From contig NZ_JARIBH010000023.1 of the NCBI RefSeq assembly GCF_029264495.1, positions 1 to 35,243 on the forward strand: a stretch of 35,243 bases of DNA, given 5' to 3'. Position numbers and translations under genes: made by a program. This DNA comes from Peptacetobacter sp. Lineage in GTDB: Bacteria; Bacillota; Clostridia; Peptostreptococcales; Peptostreptococcaceae. Below are positions 1 to 6,918 of the stretch, in pieces (positions within the stretch are counted from its first letter, which is position 1; each line of letters opens with the position of its first letter). Below the pieces are notes generated by a model. It was not told the origin of the DNA. It was given only the letters and a program-made list of their open reading frames with translations, and did not search any database.

Positions 1-15
1 TATAACTTATTTACA

Positions 16-1383
16 TCAAGCCATATTCATTATTTTATATAATTTTACTACTGATTCACAGTGTGGAGTATTTGGGAACATATCCATACATTTAACTTTT
101 TCTGGAATATATCCATATCCAATAAAATCTTTTAAATCATCAACTAGTGTTTTAGGATTACAAGAAATATAAACTATTTCTTTAGCACCAAAATCACATA
201 TATCTTTTATAGCCTGTTTATGTATACCTGGTCTTGGTGGGTCTACTATTATAAGATCTGGTTTTACATCTAGATTTTTAACAGTATCTTTAACATCTCC
301 AGCTATAAATTCACAGTTATCAAGTCCGTTTAATTTAGCATTTTCATTAGCTGCAACAACAGCCTCTTCTATTATTTCTATTCCATAAACTTTTTTAGCT
401 TTTTCTGCCATAAGCTGTCCAATAGAACCTGTTCCACTGTATAAATCGAAAACAACTTTATTAGAATGATCTCCTATAAACTCTCTTGCTATAGTATAAA
501 GTTGTTCAGCTCCTTTTGTATTTGTCTGGAAGAATGAGAATGGAGATATTTTAAATTTAAGACCTAATATCTCTTCATGAATATAATCTACGCCATAAAG
601 TACTCTCATTTCATCACATTGTACTGCATCTGCAAGTCCATCATTTATAGTGTGAAGTATACTAACAACATTTCCTTTTAGTTCAAGAGTTTTTATCATA
701 TCTGCAAATTTTGACATATCAAAATCATATTGAGATGATGTAACTATATTTACCATTATCTCGTCTGTATGTATACCCTTTCTAACTACTAAATTTCTTA
801 AGTATCCTTCATGATTTACAACCCTATAATATGGTAATTCTGTATTTTGGAAAAATCCTAATGATTCTTTTAATATAGTATTAAAATCAGAGTCAACTAG
901 CATACATCCGTCTACTGTTTGTATATCTATATGTCTGCCTTTTTTGTGAAGTCCAAGTGTAAGTGGTCCTCCTTTTACTTCATCTCCAAAAGTGTATTCC
1001 ATTTTATTTCTATATTCTGTATTATTAGGACTTCCTTGAACTCCTAAAAATTCAAATCCTTTTATTCCAGCATCTTTAAATAAGTCTAAAACCTGTTCTT
1101 CTTTTATTTCAAGTTGTTTTTTATAATCAACTGAAAGCATTGTACAACCTCCACAACCTTCAAAATGTGGACATACATCTGCTGTTTCTATAGGTGATTT
1201 TTCTAAAAGTTCTACTAGTTTTACATCTGCTTTTCCTCTTCCTGTTCTCTTTACAGCAGCTTTAACCTTTTGACCTTTTATACCACCTTTCATTTTTATT
1301 CTTCTATCTTCATATTGGCTTATACTAACTCCGCCAAATTCCATTTTACCAATTTCAAATTCGATTATATCTCTCTTTTTCAC
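16..1383 (-). CDS. rlmD: 23S rRNA (uracil-5-)-methyltransferase, RlmD/RlmCD (TrmA) family
   Basis: 455-residue SAM-dependent RNA m5U methyltransferase that modifies uridines in 23S rRNA. Residues 1-60 look like the TRAM RNA-binding domain. C71, C77 and C80 (CPHFEGCGGC) match the 4Fe-4S ligands of the family, and a later Cys near 160 could be the fourth. The C-terminal Rossmann domain has the SAM motif LYSGTGSIG, then DPPRPGIH, and ISCNP with the catalytic Cys. The start is GTG (1381-1383), placed five bases after a perfect AGGAGG; an ATG overlapping it opens only ATG-TGA. The gene lies 74 bp downstream of rsuA on the same strand, so the two probably share a transcript. The family is certain. 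The target base (one site as in RlmD, or two as in Bacillus RlmCD) cannot be told from sequence. Confidence 0.93.
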   Translation of the reverse strand: MKKRDIIEFEIGKMEFGGVSISQYEDRRIKMKGGIKGQKVKAAVKRTGRGKADVKLVELLEKSPIETADVCPHFEGCGGCTMLSVDYKKQLEIKEEQVLDLFKDAGIKGFEFLGVQGSPNNTEYRNKMEYTFGDEVKGGPLTLGLHKKGRHIDIQTVDGCMLVDSDFNTILKESLGFFQNTELPYYRVVNHEGYLRNLVVRKGIHTDEIMVNIVTSSQYDFDMSKFADMIKTLELKGNVVSILHTINDGLADAVQCDEMRVLYGVDYIHEEILGLKFKISPFSFFQTNTKGAEQLYTIAREFIGDHSNKVVFDLYSGTGSIGQLMAEKAKKVYGIEIIEEAVVAANENAKLNGLDNCEFIAGDVKDTVKNLDVKPDLIIVDPPRPGIHKQAIKDICDFGAKEIVYISCNPKTLVDDLKDFIGYGYIPEKVKCMDMFPNTPHCESVVKLYKIMNMA

Positions 1384-1457
1384 ATTTGCCTCCTATTTTA
1401 TATTTTTAATCTATATTACTCAATATTATATTATCGCATTAATTGTATTTTAAAAAT

Positions 1458-2183
1458 TTATTCTCTAACTTCTATTAATTTAACTTCCTCATCTGTAAGC
1501 TCTCTATACTCACCAAGTTCCAAAGATTCATCTAATTTTAAAGCTCCCATAGAAAGTCTTTTTAAATATACCACTTTCTTTTCAACACTTTCAAACATTC
1601 TTTTTACTTGATGGAATTTTCCTTCATGTATAGTAAGTTCTATCTCAGATATATCATCCGATTTTAATATAACAAGTTCTGATGGCATAGTTTTGTATCC
1701 ATCATCTAATATAACACCCTCTTTAAAAGCCTTTATATCATCTTGTGTTACTTTGCCATCTATCTTAGCATAATAAGTCTTAGGAACATGTTTTTTAGGC
1801 GATAATACCCTATGAGAAAGCTGTCCATCGTTTGTTAATACAAGAAGCCCTTCAGTATCTTTATCTAACCTCCCTACAGGAAATGGCTCAAATACTAAAT
1901 ACTCATCATCTATTAAATCAAGCACTATTGGATCGTGCTTATCAAACGTTGCAGAAATATATCCGTCTGGTTTATTCATCATTAAGTATATAAATTCTCT
2001 GTAGTTTATCTTTTCTCCGTTGAACAATATTTCATCTATATCAGTATCTACTTGAAGCCCAGGATTAGAAACTGCTTTTCCATTTACAAAAACAAGACCT
2101 TGCTTACAGAATTTTTTTATCTCTGTTCTACTTCCATAGCCTAAATTAGATAGTACTTTATCTACTCTTTGCTTTTTAGCCAA
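1458..2183 (-). CDS. rsuA: 16S/23S rRNA pseudouridine synthase, RsuA/RluB family
   Basis: 241-residue rRNA pseudouridine synthase. An S4 RNA-binding domain fills about residues 4-60 (RVDKVLSNLGYGSR...VFVNGKAV), followed by the catalytic domain with GRLDKDTEGLLVLTNDG at 104-120. D107 is the expected catalytic aspartate. The following SHR..SP..H..KTY pattern is closer to RsuA (16S position 516) than to RluB, but this is a judgement by eye. The start is TTG at 2181-2183 behind an AAAGGGGGGG Shine-Dalgarno run. No ATG lies in frame before residue 68, and the S4 domain needs this start. It is transcribed ahead of rlmD. Confidence 0.9.
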   Translation of the reverse strand: MAKKQRVDKVLSNLGYGSRTEIKKFCKQGLVFVNGKAVSNPGLQVDTDIDEILFNGEKINYREFIYLMMNKPDGYISATFDKHDPIVLDLIDDEYLVFEPFPVGRLDKDTEGLLVLTNDGQLSHRVLSPKKHVPKTYYAKIDGKVTQDDIKAFKEGVILDDGYKTMPSELVILKSDDISEIELTIHEGKFHQVKRMFESVEKKVVYLKRLSMGALKLDESLELGEYRELTDEEVKLIEVRE

Positions 2184-2507
2184 ATTATTCCCCCCCTTTA
2201 AAATTTTTATTTATGTCATAATATATTAATATTATCATTTTTTATTCATAATTAACAGAAAAAATATATCCTTTTTGTAATCAAAATATTTATCATAAAT
2301 TGATTTTTATTATTATTTTTATATTTTTATATAATTTTTTCTTTATGCAATTTTTATACAATGCCAATAATATTAAAAATTTAAATTTTTTCAAAAAGAA
2401 AATGTTTACAAATAACAGTTTTTCAATTTTCTATATACCTTTTTTGTTTTTATTTGTATAATATATATGATGGATAAATTTTTAAAAGTTTATAGGAGGA
2501 TTTAAAA
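2184..2507. other. AT-rich divergent intergenic region between rsuA and fba
   Basis: 324 bp separating rsuA (-) and fba (+). It must hold promoters for both directions. The only element I can place is a candidate fba -10 box. The rest is A/T homopolymer-rich, with no ORF or stable hairpin that I can see. Confidence 0.6.
2457..2462 (+). promoter_or_regulatory. candidate -10 box of fba
   Basis: TATAAT lies 46 bp before the fba start codon. No good TTGACA-like hexamer lies 16-18 bp upstream, so the assignment rests on the -10 alone. Confidence 0.4.
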
Positions 2508-3434
2508 ATGGCTTTAATTACTACTAAAGAAATGTTTAAAAAAGCTTATGAAGGCGGATATGCTATAGGTGCATTCAACATAAGTGACTTAGAACAGTTA
2601 CAGGGTGTTTTACAGGGAGCAAAAGCTAAAAATTCATATGTTATGATACAGGCTTCTAAATCAGCTATACAGTATGCTGGACCTCATACATTAGTTGAAA
2701 TGGTAAAAGCTGCATCTGATGAAATAGGTGTAGATGTTGCTCTTCACTTAGATCACGGTCCAAATTTCGAAGCTGTTAAATCATGTATAGATGCTGGATT
2801 TACTTCAGTTATGATAGATGGTTCTCACTTTGATTTTGAAGAAAATGTAAGAGTTACTAAAGAAGTTGTTGACTACGCTCATGAAAGAGGAGTAGTTGTA
2901 GAAGCTGAACTTGGTGTTTTAGCTGGTGTAGAAGATGAAGTTAGTTCAGATGTACACAAATACACTGATCCAGATGAAGCTGTTGAATTCGTTGAAAGAA
3001 CAGGAGTTGACTCATTAGCTATAGCTATAGGTACTTCTCATGGTGCTTTCAAATTCAAAGGTGAAGCTGAATTAAAATTCGATATATTAGAAGAAATACA
3101 GAATAAATTACCTGGTTTCCCAATAGTACTTCACGGTGCTTCTGCAGTTGATCAGGAATCTGTTGCTACTTGTAATAAATTCGGTGGAGATATAGCTGGT
3201 GCTAAAGGTGTTCCAGTTGATATGTTAAGAAAAGCATCTTCAATGGCTGTTTGTAAAATAAACATGGATACTGACTTAAGATTAGCTATGACTGCTGCAA
3301 TAAGAAAATACTTAGCTGAAAACCCATCTCAGTTCGACCCAAGAAAATACATAGGTGCTGGTAAAGATGCTATACAGGCTGTTGTAGAAAGCAAAATAGA
3401 TGAAGTTTTAGGTTCAGAAAACTCTATAAACTAA
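2508..3434 (+). CDS. fba: class II fructose-1,6-bisphosphate aldolase
   Basis: 308-residue zinc-dependent aldolase of glycolysis and gluconeogenesis, cleaving fructose-1,6-bisphosphate to DHAP and glyceraldehyde-3-phosphate in the cytosol. LHLDHGPN at 79-86 supplies the catalytic D82 and metal ligand H83. E134, H178 (GTSHGAF) and H209 (VLHGAS) are the other expected metal-site positions. Length is normal for the Fba/GatY/KbaY family, and the full TIM barrel is present. AGGAGG sits well before the ATG. It is a single-gene unit closed by a strong terminator. All nine Gln codons are CAG, as expected of codon-selected, highly expressed genes, in contrast to the cys genes that follow. Tagatose-bisphosphate aldolase is the main alternative within the family. 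Confidence 0.95.
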   Translation: MALITTKEMFKKAYEGGYAIGAFNISDLEQLQGVLQGAKAKNSYVMIQASKSAIQYAGPHTLVEMVKAASDEIGVDVALHLDHGPNFEAVKSCIDAGFTSVMIDGSHFDFEENVRVTKEVVDYAHERGVVVEAELGVLAGVEDEVSSDVHKYTDPDEAVEFVERTGVDSLAIAIGTSHGAFKFKGEAELKFDILEEIQNKLPGFPIVLHGASAVDQESVATCNKFGGDIAGAKGVPVDMLRKASSMAVCKINMDTDLRLAMTAAIRKYLAENPSQFDPRKYIGAGKDAIQAVVESKIDEVLGSENSIN

Positions 3435-3451
3435 TTATAATTTGATTATTT

Positions 3452-3485
3452 GAAAGTGTGATTTTTTATCACACTTTCTTTTTTT
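3452..3485 (+). terminator. intrinsic terminator of fba
   Basis: A perfect 11-bp stem (3452-3462 with 3468-3478), a five-T loop and seven T residues. It lies 18 bp after the fba stop codon and directly abuts the -35 box of the cysteine leader promoter. Confidence 0.95.
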
Positions 3486-3487
3486 AC

Positions 3488-3516
3488 TTGACATATTTAA
3501 AATTTAGGTATATTAT
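3488..3516 (+). promoter_or_regulatory. promoter of the cys leader-cysK-cysE unit
   Basis: TTGACA (3488-3493), a 17-bp spacer and TATTAT (3511-3516) form a near-consensus sigma-A promoter, predicting a transcript start near 3523. A second TATAAT at 3520-3525 has no matching -35. The first expected gene on this transcript is the cysteine-rich leader ORF, about 45 bases downstream. Confidence 0.8.
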
Positions 3517-3567
3517 TTCTATAATCTATAAAATAATACTTAAAATAAAGGAAGGAGTGATTGCGCT

Positions 3568-3657
3568 ATGTGTTGTTGTTGTTTTATAACTTCAAAAAAA
3601 TTAAATAGAAATATTTTATGTAGCGAGATTGTAACTTCTTCTAAGAGACAGTATTAA
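3568..3657 (+). CDS. cysteine-rich leader peptide (MCCCC...), putative attenuator ORF
   Basis: A 29-codon ORF, ATG to TAA: Met, four consecutive Cys (all TGT), Phe, then a basic, polar tail with a fifth Cys at codon 18, ending RQY. Its Shine-Dalgarno is AAGGAG (3552-3557), ten bases before the ATG. It lies just behind a consensus promoter and 43 bases ahead of a large terminator-like stem-loop, with cysK and cysE beyond. Position, length and clustered codons for the amino acid made by the downstream genes are the hallmarks of an attenuator leader peptide (compare trpL, hisL). Inference: ribosome stalling at Cys2-Cys5 reports charged tRNA-Cys. A metal- or thiol-binding microprotein is the alternative. 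I do not know of an annotated homologue. Confidence 0.78.
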   Translation: MCCCCFITSKKLNRNILCSEIVTSSKRQY

Positions 3658-3718
3658 TTTTTGTAATATTTTTAATTATAACTAAATATAGATATTTTTA
3701 AGCTGTTTTCATAAAATA
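3612..3718 (+). promoter_or_regulatory. candidate antiterminator pairing (2:3) of the cys leader
   Basis: Folded by hand. Segment 2 (3612-3620, then 3621-3624) can pair with segment 3 (3710-3718, then 3702-3705): nine Watson-Crick pairs, then four more including one G-U, with a four-T bulge between. This uses up most of the 5' arm of the terminator. Segment 2 spans codons 15-19, including Cys18, and lies beyond the reach of a ribosome stalled at codons 2-5. A competing 1:2 hairpin (3564-3571 with 3618-3625) overlaps the start codon. The pairs are A/U-rich, so chance is a real possibility. Confidence 0.45.
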
Positions 3719-3820
3719 ATGCTTGTAATAATGAATTAATAAAATTTTACTTTCATCCCCTTTAGATTAATTTAATTCTAATTATTACAAGTTCTCTATG
3801 AAAATAGCTTTTTGTTTTTT
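3700..3820 (+). terminator. long attenuator-type terminator upstream of cysK (3:4)
   Basis: The outer stem pairs 3700-3713 with 3797-3810 (14 bp, one G-U) and runs into TTTTTGTTTTTT. An inner stem pairs 3722-3732 with 3781-3791 (11 bp, perfect) and 3733-3739 with 3772-3778 (7 bp), with a two-base bulge between them. The structure lies inside the untranslated leader, well before cysK, and no gene ends here. Its job is therefore most likely conditional termination rather than closing a transcript. Confidence 0.82.
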
Positions 3821-4045
3821 ATATGTACATTTCATATATAATTTAAATTTTCATTCAAAATACAGTTCTAGAATTTTATCAAAATATACATTTATTTCTA
3901 TTTATAATTTCAAAATATATTAAAATCTTAAAATTTAATAACTTTTATTGGTATCTAAATTTGTACTCATTTGTTTAGTATAAATTTATTGTTTACAATC
4001 ATAATTTTATCAAAAAAAATAAATCATTATATATGGAGGTCTTTT

Positions 4046-4954
4046 ATGATATACGACAAAATAACACAAACTGTAGGAAATACCCCTATTCTTAGATTTA
4101 AAGAATTTGAATCTGATGATAGTGCTGAAATATATGGTAAACTAGAATTTTTTAATCCAGCAGGCTCTGTCAAAGATAGAGTTGCTGTCTATATAATTGA
4201 AAAATTACTATCAGATGGAAGTTTAAAAGCAGGTGACACGATAATAGAAGCCACTAGTGGAAATACAGGAATTGGAATTGCAATGGCTGCATCTGCCAAT
4301 AATCTAAATTCTATAATTGTTATGCCTGATAATATGAGCATTGAAAGACAAAAAATTTTGAAAGCCTATGGTGCACAAGTAATTTTAACACCTAGTAAAT
4401 ATGGTATGTCTGGTTCAATAAAAAAAGCTAAGGATTTGATTGCTAATAATGGTTATAAGATGTTAAATCAATTTAATAATGAACTCAATTCATATGCACA
4501 TTCAAATACTACAGCTTTAGAGATAATAAATGATTTTGATACATTAGATGCTTTTGTAGCTGGTGTTGGAACAGGAGGTACTTTAACTGGTAACGCTCGC
4601 AAATTAAAAACTCATTTTAATAATATTGAAATCATAGCTGTTGAACCTGATAAATCTGCTGTTCTTTCAGGTAAAAATCCTAATTCTCACAAAATACAAG
4701 GTATCGGAGCTGGTTTTATTCCACCTATTTTAGATACAAATCTAATTGATAATATTGAATTAGTATCTTCTAATGAAGCATACTCGAGTGCTATAAATTC
4801 ATCTTTGAAAATGGGGGTACTTTTAGGAATATCTGGAGGTGCTTCTCTTACAGCAGCTATAAAAACAGCAAAACGACTTGGTAAAGGCAAAAAAGTATTG
4901 TTTATAGTTCCTGATAATGGGGAGAGATATTTGTCTACTGATTTATATGAATAA
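4046..4954 (+). CDS. cysK: cysteine synthase A (O-acetylserine sulfhydrylase)
   Basis: 302-residue PLP enzyme making L-cysteine from O-acetylserine and sulfide. The expected PLP lysine is K43 in NPAGSVKDR. TSGNTG at 70-75 is the substrate loop, GTGGT at 175-179 binds the PLP phosphate, and HKIQGIGAGFIP is typical of CysK. The start is the ATG at 4046, with GGAGG 6-10 bases upstream; the frame stays open further up to 3971, but that extension is hydrophobic, lacks a ribosome site and is not conserved family sequence. cysE follows after 44 bp. The protein contains no cysteine residue. All five Gln codons are CAA, unlike fba next door. Expression is probably governed by the leader at 3523-3820. 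Cystathionine beta-synthase-type activity is a less likely alternative. Confidence 0.95.
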   Translation: MIYDKITQTVGNTPILRFKEFESDDSAEIYGKLEFFNPAGSVKDRVAVYIIEKLLSDGSLKAGDTIIEATSGNTGIGIAMAASANNLNSIIVMPDNMSIERQKILKAYGAQVILTPSKYGMSGSIKKAKDLIANNGYKMLNQFNNELNSYAHSNTTALEIINDFDTLDAFVAGVGTGGTLTGNARKLKTHFNNIEIIAVEPDKSAVLSGKNPNSHKIQGIGAGFIPPILDTNLIDNIELVSSNEAYSSAINSSLKMGVLLGISGGASLTAAIKTAKRLGKGKKVLFIVPDNGERYLSTDLYE

Positions 4955-4998
4955 TTTAACTAATACTTTTAAGTAATTAAATCTTTTGGAGGTAATTT

Positions 4999-5535
4999 AT
5001 GAATGCTTTTAAAAATATTATAGATACATATAAACTTCAAGACCCTGCAGCAACAAATGCTTTTAGTATAATAATTAATTATCCTGGAATACATGCTATA
5101 TTTTTTCATAGAATAGCTCATTTTATAAACAAAATAGGATTAAAATTTTTAGCTAGATTTGTATCTCAATTATCTAGATTTTTAACTGGTATAGAAATAC
5201 ATCCTGGTGCTACTATAGGAAAAAGGCTTTTTATTGATCATGGTAATGGAATAGTTATAGGTGAAACAGCAGAAATTGGAGATGATGTTGTTATATTTCA
5301 TCAAGTTACACTTGGAGGTACTGGTCATGATAAGGGTAAAAGGCATCCTACTATAGAAAATGGAGTTACTATATCTACTGGTGCTAAAGTTTTAGGCAAT
5401 ATACGTATTGGGTCGAATTCAAAAATAGGTGCTAATGCTGTAGTTTTAAAAAATGTTCCTAAAAACTCAACTGTTGTTGGAATCCCCGCTAAAGTTGTTA
5501 AATTAAACGGAGAAAAAGTAAATATCTCTTTATAA
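4999..5535 (+). CDS. cysE: serine O-acetyltransferase
   Basis: 178-residue left-handed beta-helix acetyltransferase that makes O-acetylserine from serine and acetyl-CoA, the substrate of CysK. The short N-terminal helical part (1-65) is followed by hexapeptide repeats ([47 protein letters not shown]). This is the short form; E. coli CysE has a longer helical domain. The C-terminus ends NISL rather than the terminal Ile that E. coli CysE inserts into CysK, so formation of the classical cysteine synthase complex is uncertain. There is no cysteine in the protein. GGAGG precedes the ATG, and it is cotranscribed with cysK. Confidence 0.94.
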   Translation: MNAFKNIIDTYKLQDPAATNAFSIIINYPGIHAIFFHRIAHFINKIGLKFLARFVSQLSRFLTGIEIHPGATIGKRLFIDHGNGIVIGETAEIGDDVVIFHQVTLGGTGHDKGKRHPTIENGVTISTGAKVLGNIRIGSNSKIGANAVVLKNVPKNSTVVGIPAKVVKLNGEKVNISL

Positions 5536-5563
5536 AACTTATACTTTTATTTAAAAACATTAA

Positions 5564-5637
5564 TAACAATTTATCTATAAATTATATTTTATAATTATTC
5601 TAGTCTATATCTTTTAGATAATTATTGTTAATTTTTA
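5564..5637 (+). terminator. weak hairpin, possible cysE terminator
   Basis: TAACAAT (5564-5570) pairs with ATTGTTA (5624-5630), and TATCT (5572-5576) with AGATA (5616-5620), across a long loop, followed by TTTTT. Imperfect and A/T-rich, so it may not stop transcription fully. Confidence 0.3.
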
Positions 5638-5792
5638 GATTTATTATACTTTTTTTGTTTTCATTTTTATAAAAATATATATATTTTTTTGTATATTATA
5701 TATATTTTTTTATTTAAAAGAAATTATATAGTTGATATTTACTTATATAATTTATATATTTTATAACTTTTATAGAAAAAGTTTTCATACTA

Positions 5793-5801
5793 TGTTATAA
5801 T
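5793..5801 (+). promoter_or_regulatory. extended -10 promoter of the LysR-type gene
   Basis: TGTTATAAT is a perfect extended -10 (TGnTATAAT) about 100 bp before the start codon. There is no convincing -35, which extended -10 promoters can do without. Confidence 0.55.
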
Positions 5802-5853
5802 GTTAAATAATTAATTATTGTATTTATATATTTTTTCTATAAATACAAATATA

Positions 5854-5880
5854 TTACAAAAAAAATTTATTTTGTTGTAA
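5854..5880. promoter_or_regulatory. dyad, candidate LysR autoregulatory site
   Basis: TTACAA (5854-5859) and TTGTAA (5875-5880) form an inverted repeat separated by 15 bp. It lies between the extended -10 and the Shine-Dalgarno of the LysR-type gene, where an autoregulator could bind. Spacing is wider than the classical T-N11-A core, and the sequence is A/T-rich. Confidence 0.3.
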
Positions 5881-5899
5881 CTTTAAAAGGAGATTTCTT

Positions 5900-6790
5900 A
5901 TGAATTTATATCATCTTAAATATTTTGTTACATTAGCTCATCTTGAGCATTATACTAAAGCTGCTGAGCAACTTTCTATAACACAACCTAGTCTTAGTCA
6001 TGCGATATCATCTTTAGAAAAAGAGATTAATATCCGTCTATTCGAAAAAGAAGGAAGAAATATTGTTCTTACTAGGGCAGGCAAAAAATTTTTAATAGAT
6101 ATAGAAAAAGCTTTATCTCTTATCGATGATAGTATAAACTCTATTCACCTTTCTGAAATTGGAGAAGGTTGTATTGATATAGCGTTCCATAAAAATATGT
6201 CATCATCATTCATTCCAGATATTGCAAGAAAGTTCTTAGATATGCATACGGATAAAAAAATAGATTTTAAATTTCATTATAATGCTAATTCTACTGAAGA
6301 ATTAATAGATGGATTGAATTCTAAAAATTTTGATTTTATATTTTGTTCTAAATGTATAAACGAAAAAAATATAGAATATATACCCGTTTTTAAACAAAAA
6401 CCAATTTTATTAGTTTCAGAAAATCATCCTCTTTCTCAAAAAGAATGCGTCTGTATGGATGATATATTGAAATATAATTTAATTGTTTATACTAAAAATC
6501 AAACTCTTTTAGAAAAATTATCGTATTATTTTGATAAAAAGGAAAATATAGTTAATATAGCATATAAAACAGATGATATAAATGTAATAACACCTTTAGT
6601 TTCTGGAGATTTTGGAGTTTCAATAGTTCCTGAAAATAATTCAATAAATTTAAAAGGTGTTAAATCAATTGAAATTTCTGATTTAGATTGGGAAAACATA
6701 ATATTTATGGCTTATTTAAAAACATCTTATGAAATTCCACTTATAAATGAATTTAAATTGTTTATAGAAAAAAATACTAATAATTTATAA
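5900..6790 (+). CDS. LysR-family transcriptional regulator
   Basis: 296-residue LysR-type regulator. The N-terminal winged helix-turn-helix (MNLYHLKYFVTLAHLEHYTKAAEQL, residues 1-60, with ITQPSLSHAISSLEKE as recognition region) is followed by the periplasmic-binding-like effector domain. AAAAGGAG precedes the ATG. It is convergent with purB and sits directly downstream of cysK-cysE on the same strand, so control of cysteine or sulfur genes is a reasonable guess from context alone. Unlike CysK and CysE it has several cysteines (CSKC at about 150-153 and ECVC near 180). All five Gln codons are CAA, as in the cys genes. The effector cannot be told from sequence. Confidence 0.9.
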   Translation: MNLYHLKYFVTLAHLEHYTKAAEQLSITQPSLSHAISSLEKEINIRLFEKEGRNIVLTRAGKKFLIDIEKALSLIDDSINSIHLSEIGEGCIDIAFHKNMSSSFIPDIARKFLDMHTDKKIDFKFHYNANSTEELIDGLNSKNFDFIFCSKCINEKNIEYIPVFKQKPILLVSENHPLSQKECVCMDDILKYNLIVYTKNQTLLEKLSYYFDKKENIVNIAYKTDDINVITPLVSGDFGVSIVPENNSINLKGVKSIEISDLDWENIIFMAYLKTSYEIPLINEFKLFIEKNTNNL

Positions 6791-6865
6791 TTTATATATT
6801 ACTTAGCTTTTAACAGGACTCTTTAATTTATCTGTCGTTATTTAAATCACTTTGTAGAGTTCTTA

Positions 6866-6907
6866 AAAAAGGGATTGGATAAAACTCCTATTATCCAATC
6901 CCTTTTT
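6866..6907. terminator. bidirectional terminator between the LysR gene and purB
   Basis: A perfect 17-bp stem (6866-6882 with 6891-6907) with a GGGATTGGAT core, an eight-base loop, an A-run on the left arm and a T-run on the right arm. It can end both converging transcripts. Confidence 0.93.
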
Positions 6908-6918
6908 ATATTTAAGAT

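Larger units (their letters stand above)
5536..5899. other. AT-rich region between cysE and the LysR gene
   Basis: 364 bp, almost entirely A/T. It holds a weak imperfect hairpin after cysE, runs of TATATA, an extended -10 and a dyad just before the LysR-type gene. No ORF and no cysteine-codon leader like the one before cysK. Confidence 0.6.

Noticed and set aside
3561-3608. Alternative leader frame from TTG at 3561 (Leu/Phe-rich)
   Set aside because: Only three bases separate it from the Shine-Dalgarno and it is a rarer start; the Cys frame has an ATG and a product that matches the downstream pathway.
3523-4045. T-box or SAM riboswitch as the sensor upstream of cysK
   Set aside because: I looked for the T-box core (AGGGTGGNACCGCG) and for S-box elements; neither is present. 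The Cys-codon ORF explains the leader better.
3971-4045. Upstream extension of cysK by 25 codons
   Set aside because: No ribosome site, a hydrophobic stretch foreign to the family, and a perfect GGAGG in front of the ATG at 4046.
5666-5760. TATATA-rich tract as an origin or repeat array
   Set aside because: No regular unit and no DnaA boxes; it looks like ordinary A/T-rich spacer.
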